This document shows, in pieces, positions 55,178-64,000 of a DNA stretch of 64,000 bases. Where the stretch lies: NCBI GenBank assembly GCA_039962225.1, contig JAMPKV010000001.1:620001-684000 (forward strand). The letters run 5' to 3'. The translations under genes and the position numbers were made by a program. This stretch comes from Microcoleus sp. AS-A8 (GTDB lineage: Bacteria; Cyanobacteriota; Cyanobacteriia; Cyanobacteriales; Coleofasciculaceae). Under the pieces are notes generated by a model. That model made no database searches and was not told where the DNA came from. It worked only from the letters and a program-made list of their open reading frames with translations. The number at the start of each line of letters is the position of its first letter. Position 1 is the stretch's first letter.

Positions 55178-56317
55178 ATGCAATCAGCAGTTAGTTCCGA
55201 ACAATCTCAGCCAATGGACGCCTCGAAACATGGCTTGCCGGTCACCATCATTACGGGTTTTCTCGGTAGCGGCAAGACCACTCTGCTCAACCACGTTTTG
55301 ACAAATCAGCAGGGTCTGAAGACGGCTGTGCTGGTGAATGAGTTTGGTGAAATCGGCATCGATAATGAACTGATTGTCACCACCGACGAGAACATGGTGG
55401 AACTGAGTAATGGTTGTATCTGCTGCACGATTAATAATGATTTAGCAGAAGCCGTCTACAAAATCTTAGAACGCGAAGACAAGATTGATTATCTGGTGGT
55501 AGAAACGACGGGTTTGGCTGACCCTCTACCTGTGGCGCTGACCTTTTTGGGCACGGAACTGCGAGACTTGACTCGTCTCGATTCCATCGTTACGGTGGTC
55601 GATTGCGAAAATTTCAGTCTGGATTTATTTAACAGTGAAGCCGCCTATAGCCAGATTGCCTATGGTGACATCATTCTCCTGAATAAAGTAGACCTAGTGG
55701 ATGAAGCAGATGTTGATGCCCTGGAGGTTAGGATTCGCGAAATCAAAGCCGGTGCGCGGATTCTCCGCACGACAAAATCTCAGGTACCCTTGCCTTTAAT
55801 TCTCAGTGTCGGTCTGTTTGAAACGGATAAGTATTTTGGGTCAGAGGCAACTGAGCAGGCTCATGACCATGACCATGAGCATCATGACCATGAGCATCAC
55901 GACCATGAGCATGGCCCTGATTGTGAGCATGAGCATCATCATCATGACCATGAACATCACGACCATGAGCATCATCATCATTCCAATCATCTAGAAAATG
56001 ATGGATTTACCTCGCTTTCTTTTGAAAGTGATAAGCCTCTTGCCATCCGGAAGTTTCAGTATTTCCTAGACAATCAGTTGCCGTCCAATGTTTTCCGGGC
56101 TAAGGGAATTCTGTGGTTTGATGAGAGTCCGCATCGCCATATCTTCCACCTCAGTGGTAAGCGGTTCACGATTGAAGATGATGAATGGAACGATAAACCG
56201 AAGAAAAGCCAACTGGTTCTGATTGGTCAGGATTTGGATCACCAGACGTTGCGGGCGCAAATTGAAAAATGCGTTTGTTTACCTTCCGTCAATCGTGGTA
56301 AGGGGTTTGGAAAATAA
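55178..56317 (+). CDS. COG0523 (CobW-type) GTPase with His-rich metal loop
   Basis: G3E-family P-loop GTPase of 379 residues, likely a metal chaperone. Walker A is GFLGSGKTTLLNHVL. The metal-binding CxCC is CICCTINNDLAE, the Walker B region contains VVETTGLADP, and the NKxD is LLNKVDLVDEAD. From about residue 228 there is a His/Asp/Glu tract (HDHDHEHHDHEHHDHEHGPD and following), longer than 40 residues, typical of zinc- or nickel-handling members. The C-terminal CobW domain ends RFTIEDDEWNDKP. The local zinc importer suggests zinc. Other COG0523 proteins serve cobalamin, nitrile hydratase or nickel pathways, so the cargo is unproven. Confidence 0.88.
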   Translation: MQSAVSSEQSQPMDASKHGLPVTIITGFLGSGKTTLLNHVLTNQQGLKTAVLVNEFGEIGIDNELIVTTDENMVELSNGCICCTINNDLAEAVYKILEREDKIDYLVVETTGLADPLPVALTFLGTELRDLTRLDSIVTVVDCENFSLDLFNSEAAYSQIAYGDIILLNKVDLVDEADVDALEVRIREIKAGARILRTTKSQVPLPLILSVGLFETDKYFGSEATEQAHDHDHEHHDHEHHDHEHGPDCEHEHHHHDHEHHDHEHHHHSNHLENDGFTSLSFESDKPLAIRKFQYFLDNQLPSNVFRAKGILWFDESPHRHIFHLSGKRFTIEDDEWNDKPKKSQLVLIGQDLDHQTLRAQIEKCVCLPSVNRGKGFGK

Positions 56318-57028
56318 TTTTTAGTCCTGCGTTCGGCCTTGTAGGGACAGACATCTGTGTGTCCCTACAGTGGATCTATAGGCTCAATGGAGCTGATAAT
56401 CACTCATAATCACTGAATATTAATCCCAAATTGAGCTAACTTTCTCCCACCTTGCCCGACAGTCATCGCGAAGTTAACAACCCAAAAATGCAGTTATTGT
56501 TAGCATTATATCTGCATAAAAACTTATATCTAAAGCAGTAGATTACAGCATCGGATATTCTATCCGTCCTCTCTCGCTTGTGCTCCTGAATACTTCAACG
56601 CCGAAACACTTACTTTTTGAGGGGGTCTAGTGCAAGAGTATAAACAGAGGATAAGATTTGAACAGACGTTTGTCAGAGGTCGTCTACAGTGACTAGCTCT
56701 TCCTAGGAGAGTCGAAATTGAAAAGGCTTAATGTAGCTGACAGTTGCTTCATTTAACACCCATCAAGGGAGATAATGGAGCTCTGGAGCTAGCTAACCGA
56801 TAAGAAGGCGATTTAAGTTTAGGGAAATAATAAACTTGAGGTGCTGATTGACTGACACAACTTCCCGAAGAGTAGTCGAGTCAGCCTTCTAGATTGAGCT
56901 TTGAAGCGTGAAAATTGTTACGTTGTAGGGGTGCACGGGGATTCTATCAGTAAGACTTCCCTCATTTTTTTAGTTAGTAAACATCAAGCGTGTACTTGCT
57001 ATCTACCTAATTTTGAAATTTCGCTATT
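56318..57028. other. Intergenic region with one palindrome, upstream of sensor kinase
   Basis: About 710 bp. It begins with the GTAGGGACA hairpin. The rest is AT-rich and should hold the promoter of the kinase at 57029, but no operator or ORF is evident. Confidence 0.4.
56341..56368. repeat. Palindromic hairpin GTAGGGACA type
   Basis: GTAGGGACA (56341-56349) and TGTCCCTAC (56360-56368) form a perfect 9-bp stem with a 10-nt loop, 23 bp after the CobW-like stop. Same class as the hairpins at 6491, 10413, 27136 and 53351. Confidence 0.65.
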
Positions 57029-60000
57029 ATGACATCAACGCTGAAGCCAACGCTCAACCGTGATGCTTTCAGAGTTCTCTGGGTTGAAGACAACCTAACT
57101 GAGGCAAAACAGCTTCAAGAGTTAGAGTTACTGCTAGAAGCTCAAGGAGAAAATATTTTCTTAACCCATGTTAAGAGTATCACTGAAACGATAGAAGCGT
57201 TGAATCAGGAAAATTTCGATGTTGTTTTATTCGATTTGTCACTTCCTGAGCGCCCTGATCTACATCCTCTGACTATAATTCACGAATACATTAGCCACCC
57301 CAAAAATGGAGCTTGCCCTGCCATTATTGTGATCATAGGAGACGATGATCAACCACTCGCTCTCCAATGTATTCGCGCCGGAGTACAAGATTGTTGGATG
57401 AAAGGGAACGTCAGCCGTATTCACTTGATGGATTCCTTACGCTATGCAATCGCCAGACGGGACGCGATCGCATCTATTGCCCATCAGCAAATGCGAGAAA
57501 CTCTGCTAAGAAATCAACAGAAATATCGCTGCGCGATCTCTGAGTTTCCAGATGCGATTACTCCAACCGCACCTCAACCCTCACATCAAGAATTCATCAG
57601 CCAAGAAGAACACCGCTTTTTCACCCTCTCCCTCGATTTACTTTGTATTGCTGGTGTTGATGGTTATTTCAAGCGATTGAATCCGGTTTGGGAAACTACG
57701 CTTGGCTATACTATCTCCGAGCTGCTCAACCAACCTATTCTTGAATTGGTTCATCCAGACGATCGAAAAGCCAGCCGACGTGCCGTGCAAAAACTCAAGG
57801 ATGGTAGCATTCCCTCGCTGAAATTTCAAAACCGTTTTATCTGTAAAGATGGTTCTTATCGGTGGCTTTCTTGGACAACGGTGTCTTTTTCTCAGGAAGG
57901 TTTAATCTATGGCGTTGCCCGTGATATCACGGAGCGTAAGCATTCAGAAGCAGCCTTGCAAAGTAGTGAAGCACGATTTCGTACCTTAGTCAGCAATCTT
58001 CCTGGTGCTGTCTATCGCTGCAAGTGTGATGCTAATTGGACGATGGAATTTCTCAGCCGAGATATTGAGCGAATTAGCGGTTATCCAGCTTCAGATTTTA
58101 TCGCTAATCACAAGCGAAATTTAAATAGTATTATTCATTCTGAAGATGTTGAATCGGTCGAGCGTGCCATTCAGGAGGCTTTAGAAACTAAACAGCCATT
58201 CTCTTTGGAATACCGAATTCTTCATGGGAATGGCAGCATCCGATGGGTTTATGAAAAGGGTCAGGGTATCTTTACAACTCAAGGAGAACTACTCTGTCTG
58301 GATGGCGTGATTTTTGATATTACTGAGCGCAAACAAGCGGAAAGTGAACTTCATCGCACCCAACAATTCCTCAACTCTTTGCTGGATAATCTGCCTGTGG
58401 GCGTGTTTGCCAAAGATGCCCAGAAATTGCATTTTGTGTTCTGGAACAAGACCCTGACTGAACTGATCGGTTACAGTACGAATGAGGTAATTGGCAAGAG
58501 TGATTATGATTTATTCTCAGAAAATCACGCGAATTTCTCGAAGGCTCAAGACCAAGAAGCTTTCTTAACGGGTAAGCTAATTGATAACCCCGCAGAACCG
58601 ATTCCTACCCATCGTGGGCAACGCATCTTTCATGTCAAAAAAATTCCTATCTTTGACGAAGTCGGCAGACCGCAATATGTATTAGGAATTGCAGACGATA
58701 TTACTGAGCGCCAGCAGACAATTGATCGTTTACGCCTCTTAGAACGAGCGATCGCAGCATCGAGTAACGGCATTGTGATTACGGATGCCACTGACTCTAA
58801 TCACCCCTTAGTTTACGCCAATCCTGGTTTTGAGCGAATCACAGGTTACTCGGTAGAGGAAGTGATGGGTCAAAATTGTCGCTTCTTGCAAGGGACAGAT
58901 CGAGAACAACCCGCTCTGGCTGAGCTGCGAACAGCGCTGCAACAGGAGCGAGAATGTCGAGTTGTGTTACGGAACTACCGAAAAGACGGCTCTCTGTTTT
59001 GGAATGAATTCTCAATCTCCCCGGTGCGAAATGCCGCCGGAAAATTAACTCACCATATCGGCGTTCACAGGGACATCACCGAACTCAAACAAGCCGAAGC
59101 GGCATTAAAGCAGCAAGTGTTGCGAGAACACTTGGTAGGGGCGATGCGAGCGCGCATTCGCCGCACTCTGAACCTCAAAGAAGTCCTGACAACGGCAGTG
59201 GAGGAAGTGCGGCAGTTTCTCCAAACGGACCGAACTGTAATTTACCGCTTTTACCCGGATTGGAGTGGAGTGATAGTGGTTGAGTCCGTTGGCGAGGATT
59301 GGACACCCCTGTTTGGACTTGACATTCAAGACAACTGTTTTGCCCAAACGTATGCCTCCCAATATCAACAAGGTCGCATACGAGCGGTGGATAATATTCA
59401 TCAGGCGGGTTTAAGCCAGTGCCATATCGATCTCCTCAGCCAGTTAGAGGTTCAAGCCAACCTAGTGGTTCCTCTATTGCAAGGAGAAACCTTATGGGGA
59501 CTGCTGATTGCTCATCACTGTAGGGATTCGAGGGGGTGGAACTCCTTTGAGATCGAGTGTCTCAGCCAGTTGTCCGTACAATTGGCGATCGCCATCCAGC
59601 AATCCACTCTCTTTGAACAAGCGCAAACCGAACTCGTGGAGCGCAAGCGAGTCGAAGAGAACTTGCGCCGCAGTGAAGCGCGTGAGCGGAAACGAGCCAA
59701 GCAACTGTTAATCGCACTGCACGACCTGAAAAACACCCAAACTCAGTTGGTGCAAACTGAAAAAATGGCGAGTTTGGGTCAACTCGTGGCGGGTGTTGCC
59801 CATGAAATCAACAATCCCACCAGCTTTATCTCCTGCAATGTTGCCCCAGCGCTGGGATATACCGATGATCTACTGCATCTGATATCCCTTTACCAAAAGT
59901 ACTATGCGACGCCTCCTGCTGAAATCGAAAACGAGATTGTCGCCATCGACCTGGACTTTATCAAAGAAGATTTCCCCAAATTGCTGCGTTCCATGCAGAA

Positions 60001-60649
60001 AGGAGCCTCGCGCATCCAACAAATTGTCCTATCTCTGCGGAACTTCTCGCGTCTTGATGAAGCTGAACGTAAGAAAGTTGACCTTCATCAGGGAATTGAT
60101 AATACCTTGATGATTTTGCAAAACCGTTTGAAAGAACAGTCCAGTCGCTCGGCTATTCAGGTCATTAGAGAATTCGGTAACCTTCCCTTGGTGGATTGCT
60201 ACCCTAGCGAGCTAAATCAGGTATTTATCAATATTTTGAGTAATGCCATTGATGCCATTGAATGCAGGATGAAAAAAGATGCTTCTCTAACTCCTCAAAT
60301 TCGGATTTGTACACAAGTTTTGAGCAGCCGTAAAACGCCAGTAAACACTCAAAATTCTCAGGGTCAATGCCCAATAACCCATTCCCATTGGTCAATGGCC
60401 CATGGTCAATTCCCTATCCATTTCACTGACAAGGTGGTGATTCGCATCGCCGACAATGGAATTGGTATTCCAGAAAATGTTAACCTGCGCGTGTTTGACC
60501 CGTTTTTTACCACAAAACCCATTGGCAAAGGTACGGGTTTAGGGTTGTCGATTTCCCACTCGATTGTGGTAAAAAAACATAGAGGTGAATTATACTATCA
60601 TACACCGGATGGACAAGGGACAGAGTTTGTGATCGAGTTACCGTTTTGA
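57029..60649 (+). CDS. Sensor kinase with receiver, PAS/LOV and cyanobacteriochrome-type GAF domains
   Basis: 1206 residues. An N-terminal receiver (about 10-150) holds Asp69 in VLFDLSLP. Three PAS units lie at about 195-310, 315-435 and 443-560. The fourth (about 570-690) has the LOV signature GQNCRFLQG with Cys617, then NYRKDGSLFWNEF and HHIGVHRDIT. A GAF domain (about 705-870) contains DRTVIYRFYPDWSGVIVVES, a DxCF motif DNCF (Cys770) and the bilin-type QCH (Cys798), then ANLVVPLL and LWGLLIAHH. HisKA carries His925 (VAHEINNPTSF), and the HATPase ends in GKGTGLGLSIS. The combination predicts a photosensory kinase, possibly responding to flavin (LOV) and bilin (GAF). An in-frame insertion rich in short repeats occurs at about residues 1103-1135. 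No partner is in the immediate vicinity. Confidence 0.9.
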   Translation: MTSTLKPTLNRDAFRVLWVEDNLTEAKQLQELELLLEAQGENIFLTHVKSITETIEALNQENFDVVLFDLSLPERPDLHPLTIIHEYISHPKNGACPAIIVIIGDDDQPLALQCIRAGVQDCWMKGNVSRIHLMDSLRYAIARRDAIASIAHQQMRETLLRNQQKYRCAISEFPDAITPTAPQPSHQEFISQEEHRFFTLSLDLLCIAGVDGYFKRLNPVWETTLGYTISELLNQPILELVHPDDRKASRRAVQKLKDGSIPSLKFQNRFICKDGSYRWLSWTTVSFSQEGLIYGVARDITERKHSEAALQSSEARFRTLVSNLPGAVYRCKCDANWTMEFLSRDIERISGYPASDFIANHKRNLNSIIHSEDVESVERAIQEALETKQPFSLEYRILHGNGSIRWVYEKGQGIFTTQGELLCLDGVIFDITERKQAESELHRTQQFLNSLLDNLPVGVFAKDAQKLHFVFWNKTLTELIGYSTNEVIGKSDYDLFSENHANFSKAQDQEAFLTGKLIDNPAEPIPTHRGQRIFHVKKIPIFDEVGRPQYVLGIADDITERQQTIDRLRLLERAIAASSNGIVITDATDSNHPLVYANPGFERITGYSVEEVMGQNCRFLQGTDREQPALAELRTALQQERECRVVLRNYRKDGSLFWNEFSISPVRNAAGKLTHHIGVHRDITELKQAEAALKQQVLREHLVGAMRARIRRTLNLKEVLTTAVEEVRQFLQTDRTVIYRFYPDWSGVIVVESVGEDWTPLFGLDIQDNCFAQTYASQYQQGRIRAVDNIHQAGLSQCHIDLLSQLEVQANLVVPLLQGETLWGLLIAHHCRDSRGWNSFEIECLSQLSVQLAIAIQQSTLFEQAQTELVERKRVEENLRRSEARERKRAKQLLIALHDLKNTQTQLVQTEKMASLGQLVAGVAHEINNPTSFISCNVAPALGYTDDLLHLISLYQKYYATPPAEIENEIVAIDLDFIKEDFPKLLRSMQKGASRIQQIVLSLRNFSRLDEAERKKVDLHQGIDNTLMILQNRLKEQSSRSAIQVIREFGNLPLVDCYPSELNQVFINILSNAIDAIECRMKKDASLTPQIRICTQVLSSRKTPVNTQNSQGQCPITHSHWSMAHGQFPIHFTDKVVIRIADNGIGIPENVNLRVFDPFFTTKPIGKGTGLGLSISHSIVVKKHRGELYYHTPDGQGTEFVIELPF
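60345..60425 (+). repeat. In-frame short-repeat insertion in kinase gene
   Basis: Within the HATPase region, between N-box and G1 box, a stretch of GGTCAATGCCCAATAACCCA and related CCCATTGGTCAATGGCCCAT units is translated in frame as QCPITHSHWSMAHGQFPI. Kinases of this type normally have only a short connector there. It resembles the 7-bp repeats scattered in the window. Confidence 0.6.
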
Positions 60650-60812
60650 CACCCGTTAACTAAAGGATGAAATATGAAATTATTGCGCCCCGCTTTTCTA
60701 GGATGAGGGTTGAATATTGAAAAGAAAATTTATGTTTCTGCCCACAATGACATTTCAGACACCTTGAGTCAAAAGTGAACCGTTATTTCTCGAAAATTCC
60801 CCATTCCCTCTT

Positions 60813-61268
60813 ATGCGTTTGATCATCCAACGAGTTAAATCTTCTCAAGTTCAAGTTGACAATGTTGTGATTGGCAAAATCGGCAGAGGATTGAATCTTT
60901 TGGTAGGGATTGCCAACACGGATACCGAAACAGAACTCGACTGGATGGCGCGAAAATGCCTGGATTTACGGCTATTTCCGGGTGATGAAGGTATTGCTGA
61001 CCGTTGGGAAAAATCTGTGCAGGAGATTGGAGGTGAACTCTTAGTCGTCAGTCAGTTTACCCTCTACGGTGACTGCCGTAAAGGACGTCGCCCTTCTTTC
61101 AGTCAGTCAGCAGCGCCAGATGTCGCACAACAGCTATACGAAAAGTTTGTTGAGAGGTTACGGCAAAGTGGTTTACGGGTGGAAACAGGACAGTTTGGAG
61201 CCATGATGCAAGTCTCCATTGAAAATGATGGCCCTGTAACGCTACTTTTAGAACGAGAGCATGATTAG
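60813..61268 (+). CDS. dtd: D-aminoacyl-tRNA deacylase
   Basis: Removes D-amino acids (and Gly from Ala-tRNA) from mischarged tRNAs as a dimer, 151 residues. It begins [21 protein letters not shown]. The catalytic [18 protein letters not shown] and the cross-subunit motif [13 protein letters not shown] (NxGPxT) are intact. The length is normal. It stands on the plus strand about 160 bp after the LOV/GAF kinase and is not evidently linked to it. Confidence 0.95.
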   Translation: MRLIIQRVKSSQVQVDNVVIGKIGRGLNLLVGIANTDTETELDWMARKCLDLRLFPGDEGIADRWEKSVQEIGGELLVVSQFTLYGDCRKGRRPSFSQSAAPDVAQQLYEKFVERLRQSGLRVETGQFGAMMQVSIENDGPVTLLLEREHD

Positions 61269-61300
61269 AAAATTTATCGCTTTTTAAGTTGCTTGGAATC

Positions 61301-61375
61301 AGGTAATAAGTAATGGGTAATAAGTAAAACTTTCTCCCAATTATCTATTACCTATTACCCATGACCTATTACTTC
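61301..61375. repeat. GGTAATA/TATTACC inverted short repeats
   Basis: Repeats of GGTAATAAGTAATGGGTAAT are followed by complements (TATTACCTATTACCCATGAC and TATTAC), forming a long imperfect stem of 7-bp units between dtd and the convergent synthetase gene. It could aid transcript ends on both strands, or be a mobile short repeat. Confidence 0.6.
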
Positions 61376-61469
61376 TTTGTTCGTGGTCAAGGGGACTGAG
61401 GAAGAGTTGATAGGAATATATACCTAGTTATTCCCCTCAGTCACCTAAATTACACTCGATTCGCGAGGA

Positions 61470-64000
61470 TTAGCGTAACTTGTAAACTACTTTCATGATT
61501 GATGGCTCAGAGGTGGATTCAAGATGAAAGCCGAGTTTTTGACAAACGTGCTGCATGGCTCGATTTTCAGACAGAATCTCAGCCGTGATGTATTGCAATT
61601 TTTCGTCTTGACCGATTTCGAGCAGACGACGCAAGAACTCCGTACCCAACCCTTTACACTGGAAGCGATCGCCAATCAACATAGAAAACTCAGCTTCATC
61701 CCTCCCATGCAATTTGCTCAAGCGACCGAAACCCAGAAGGTGATGTTCGCCCGTTGCGGGGTCTGTATAATCTGCCACTAGAGCAAGTTCGCGATCGTAG
61801 TCAATGAAACAAATCCGGGAGAGTCGATCATGAGCCACTCGTGTTTGCAGCTTCATTAAGTGAAAGTAGCGAGAATAAATACTTTCTTCCGACAAGTTTT
61901 CGTGGAATTTAACCACCAGGGGTTCATCCTCAGGTCGAATCGGGCGGATTTTGATCGGTGTGCCATTCTTCATCGTCCAGTCAGACACATACTGAATCGG
62001 ATAGGGACGAATCGCCGCCTGAGGTAGCTTGTCCTCCTCTACATCCAGGCTATGCAAAACCACACGCGCATCCAGAGCAATGAATCCGTCCGGGGAAGCG
62101 AGTAAGGGGTTGATATCAATCTCCTTAATCCACCGTTGTTCAACCACAAGCTGACTAAACTGAACTAGTAATTGCTCCAACATCGCCAAATCCACAGGCG
62201 GTCGTCCACGCACGCCTTTGAGAGCCGTGTAGATTTTGGTTTGTTCCATCATCCGCCGTGCCAATGTTGTATTCAGCGGCGGTAACCCCAAAGCTCGGTC
62301 TTTAAAAACTTCAACCAACTGCCCACCCGTGCCAAACAGGAGTACAGGCCCAAATTGAGGATCTGGACTACTGCCGAGGATTAGTTCATAGCCCTCCAGC
62401 TTCAACATCGGCTGCACCGTCACACCCAAGAAATGCTCAGCGCCAGCTTTCAGAAGTACCGCTGACTCAATCGCCTGATAAGCTTTACGCACATCATCGG
62501 CATCCGCCAAGTTGAGCTTCACGCCACCGACATCGGTTTTATGGGTGATGGTTTCGGAATATAGCTTCAAGACCACTGGGTAGCCCATCTCCTGGGCTAA
62601 CTGTACCGCCTCCGCTTCAGATTGGGCAATGTGAGTTTCAACCGTGGGAATGCCATAAGCTTTCAGGAGTTGCTTCGATTCAAACTCACTCAGCAGAGTC
62701 CGACCCGATGCTCGGATCGATTGTATAATCTCTGTCGCCCGAACTCGGTCTGGAGCCTTGTCATCAGCTCTTCCTTCTAGGACGGGTGTTTCGTAGATAC
62801 CCCGCAGGTTATAAGCGTAGCGCCACATGTAGTTGAACACACGGGCGGCGGTATCCGGGAAAGGGAGGGTGAAAATCCTCGCCTCGTTGAGCATTGCTTC
62901 CCCCCCTGCCACCTCAGCTCCCCCCATCCAACTCGCAAGGATGGGTTTCGCCGGAAGAGTACTTCCCTGCAACCGTTCCACAAACTGCTTCGCTGTCTGG
63001 ATGGGGTCAGTCATGGCTTGCGGAGTGAGGATGGCGAGGAGTCCATCACTGTCAGGATTTTTCAGGGCAATCTCGCAGGCTTTGGCATAGCGATTGGGGT
63101 CGGCATCCCCTAAAACATCAATAGGGTTACTGTGACTCCAATGGGTTGGCAATAGCTGATTGAGTTCGTCCATGGTTTGGGGTGATAAGGGCGCAAGTTC
63201 ACCCCCTTCCGAAATCAGCGCGTCGGTTGCCAATACCCCAGGGCCACCTGCATTCGTGATAATGGTTAAGCGTTTGCCTTTGGGGCGTGGCGCTTTGGCT
63301 AATACCTCCGCCATGTTAAATAAATCGTCAATCATGTTGACCCGCAATACGCCGCAGCGACGGAACGCGGCTTCTAACACTTCATCACTGCCAGTTAGCG
63401 CCCCCGTATGAGAAGCGGCAGCGGCGGCTGCTGCTTCAGTCCGACCGGCTTTAATCACAATAATCGGTTTCGTGAGCGCCACTTCCCGTGCGGCGGATAA
63501 AAATGACCGCGCATTGCCGATGGATTCCATGTAAATGACAATGCTGTGGGTGGCGGGATCATCGCCCAAGTAATAAATCAGGTCACCCCAGTTAACATCC
63601 AGCATGGAGCCGATGGACATGAAGGCGCTGAAGCCTACATTTTCCCGGAAGCTCCAATCCAAAATCGATGTACACAGAGCGCCACTTTGACTGATGAACC
63701 CCACGTTACCCGGTCGTGCCATCGCATTGGCAAAGGTGGCATTCAGACCGCTGACGGGACTCATCACACCCAGGCAATTGGGGCCAATAATTCGCATTCT
63801 GCCCTGACGTGCCTGTTTAAGAACGTCCTGCTCTAATTGAATTCCTTGTTCTCCGACTTCCTTAAAGCCAGCCGAGATGATAATCGCTCCCTTGACCCCT
63901 GCGGCTACGCATTCGCCAATCACACCAGGCACCGTTGGGGCCGGTGTGACCACGACGGCTAGATCGACGGTTTCAGGCACCGCTGCAATGCTGGGATAAG
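61470..64000 (-). CDS. ADP-forming acyl-CoA synthetase fused to GNAT acetyltransferase, 5' end outside window
   Basis: The minus-strand frame is open to base 64000, reading [20 protein letters not shown] at the edge, so the N-terminal CoA-binding part is truncated here. Downstream are CoA-ligase regions ([25 protein letters not shown]), the catalytic-type His in [15 protein letters not shown], and an ATP-grasp domain ([40 protein letters not shown]). The last 160 residues form a GNAT domain: [20 protein letters not shown], then [15 protein letters not shown] (acetyl-CoA motif QxxGxG). This resembles the Pat/YfiQ-type protein lysine acetyltransferase with a synthetase-like domain. It may regulate metabolic enzymes by acetylation; a direct acetate-to-acetyl-CoA role is also possible. 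Confidence 0.9.
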   Translation of the reverse strand, partial: YPSIAAVPETVDLAVVVTPAPTVPGVIGECVAAGVKGAIIISAGFKEVGEQGIQLEQDVLKQARQGRMRIIGPNCLGVMSPVSGLNATFANAMARPGNVGFISQSGALCTSILDWSFRENVGFSAFMSIGSMLDVNWGDLIYYLGDDPATHSIVIYMESIGNARSFLSAAREVALTKPIIVIKAGRTEAAAAAAASHTGALTGSDEVLEAAFRRCGVLRVNMIDDLFNMAEVLAKAPRPKGKRLTIITNAGGPGVLATDALISEGGELAPLSPQTMDELNQLLPTHWSHSNPIDVLGDADPNRYAKACEIALKNPDSDGLLAILTPQAMTDPIQTAKQFVERLQGSTLPAKPILASWMGGAEVAGGEAMLNEARIFTLPFPDTAARVFNYMWRYAYNLRGIYETPVLEGRADDKAPDRVRATEIIQSIRASGRTLLSEFESKQLLKAYGIPTVETHIAQSEAEAVQLAQEMGYPVVLKLYSETITHKTDVGGVKLNLADADDVRKAYQAIESAVLLKAGAEHFLGVTVQPMLKLEGYELILGSSPDPQFGPVLLFGTGGQLVEVFKDRALGLPPLNTTLARRMMEQTKIYTALKGVRGRPPVDLAMLEQLLVQFSQLVVEQRWIKEIDINPLLASPDGFIALDARVVLHSLDVEEDKLPQAAIRPYPIQYVSDWTMKNGTPIKIRPIRPEDEPLVVKFHENLSEESIYSRYFHLMKLQTRVAHDRLSRICFIDYDRELALVADYTDPATGEHHLLGFGRLSKLHGRDEAEFSMLIGDRFQCKGLGTEFLRRLLEIGQDEKLQYITAEILSENRAMQHVCQKLGFHLESTSEPSIMKVVYKLR

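Overview
The window is chromosomal DNA from a cyanobacterium. Evidence for this is the many HIP1-type GCGATCGC sites, the PatA-like, AMIN and DUF3153 families, an asd-dapA-rnj block beside a tig-clpP-clpX block, a Mo-dependent nitrogenase C-terminal family protein, a bilin-type GAF photoreceptor domain, and many dispersed palindromes and heptamer repeats. A filamentous, Oscillatoriales/Coleofasciculales-like organism is my guess; the genus cannot be read from the sequence. I recognise no rRNA, tRNA or CRISPR array.

Layout. 1-6.2 kb is signal transduction: the 5' part of a methyl-accepting chemotaxis protein, a PatA-type response regulator, a decayed receiver-kinase pseudogene and a GAF hybrid histidine kinase. 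6.5-9.8 kb is a sulfate ABC importer (sbpA-cysT-cysW, without cysA), preceded by an inverted repeat. 10-18 kb holds small conserved genes: a zinc ribbon protein, a universal stress protein, a duplicated-domain lipoprotein, a VOC protein next to an XisF-like recombinase, MltA, and the nitrogenase-C-terminal-like protein. 18.4-27.1 kb is housekeeping: asd-dapA-rnj on the minus strand (aspartate pathway plus RNase J, with a candidate plus-strand sRNA in the dapA-rnj gap), then tig-clpP-clpX on the plus strand (chaperone and protease).

27.2-35.6 kb has an alpha/beta hydrolase, a membrane protein, cobK, an 848-residue nucleotidyltransferase-phosphomannomutase fusion, an SSB and small proteins. 35.9-38.6 kb is a mobile-element zone: a decayed IS630-type element with 44-bp inverted repeats, a MITE-like palindrome and an AGAAGGC tandem repeat. 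38.6-47.1 kb has an AMIN-serine hydrolase, cutA and a giant two-kinase, multi-PAS hybrid sensor beside a truncated XRE-like gene. 47.3-50.2 kb is a divergent zinc importer (znuA against znuC-znuB) with a Zur-like box between. 50.3-56.3 kb has a TPR membrane protein, a DUF3153 lipoprotein, a two-gene Fic cassette, cysS and a His-rich COG0523 GTPase. 57-60.6 kb encodes a sensor kinase that appears to combine a LOV domain with a DXCF-type cyanobacteriochrome GAF domain. The window ends with dtd and an ADP-forming acyl-CoA synthetase-GNAT fusion that runs off the right edge.

The observations I rate highest are the putative LOV plus dual-cysteine GAF kinase, the candidate sRNA between dapA and rnj, the Fic cassette with an altered active-site motif, the recombinase lacking canonical resolvase arginines, the phosphomannomutase half lacking its serine loop, and several short palindromic elements.
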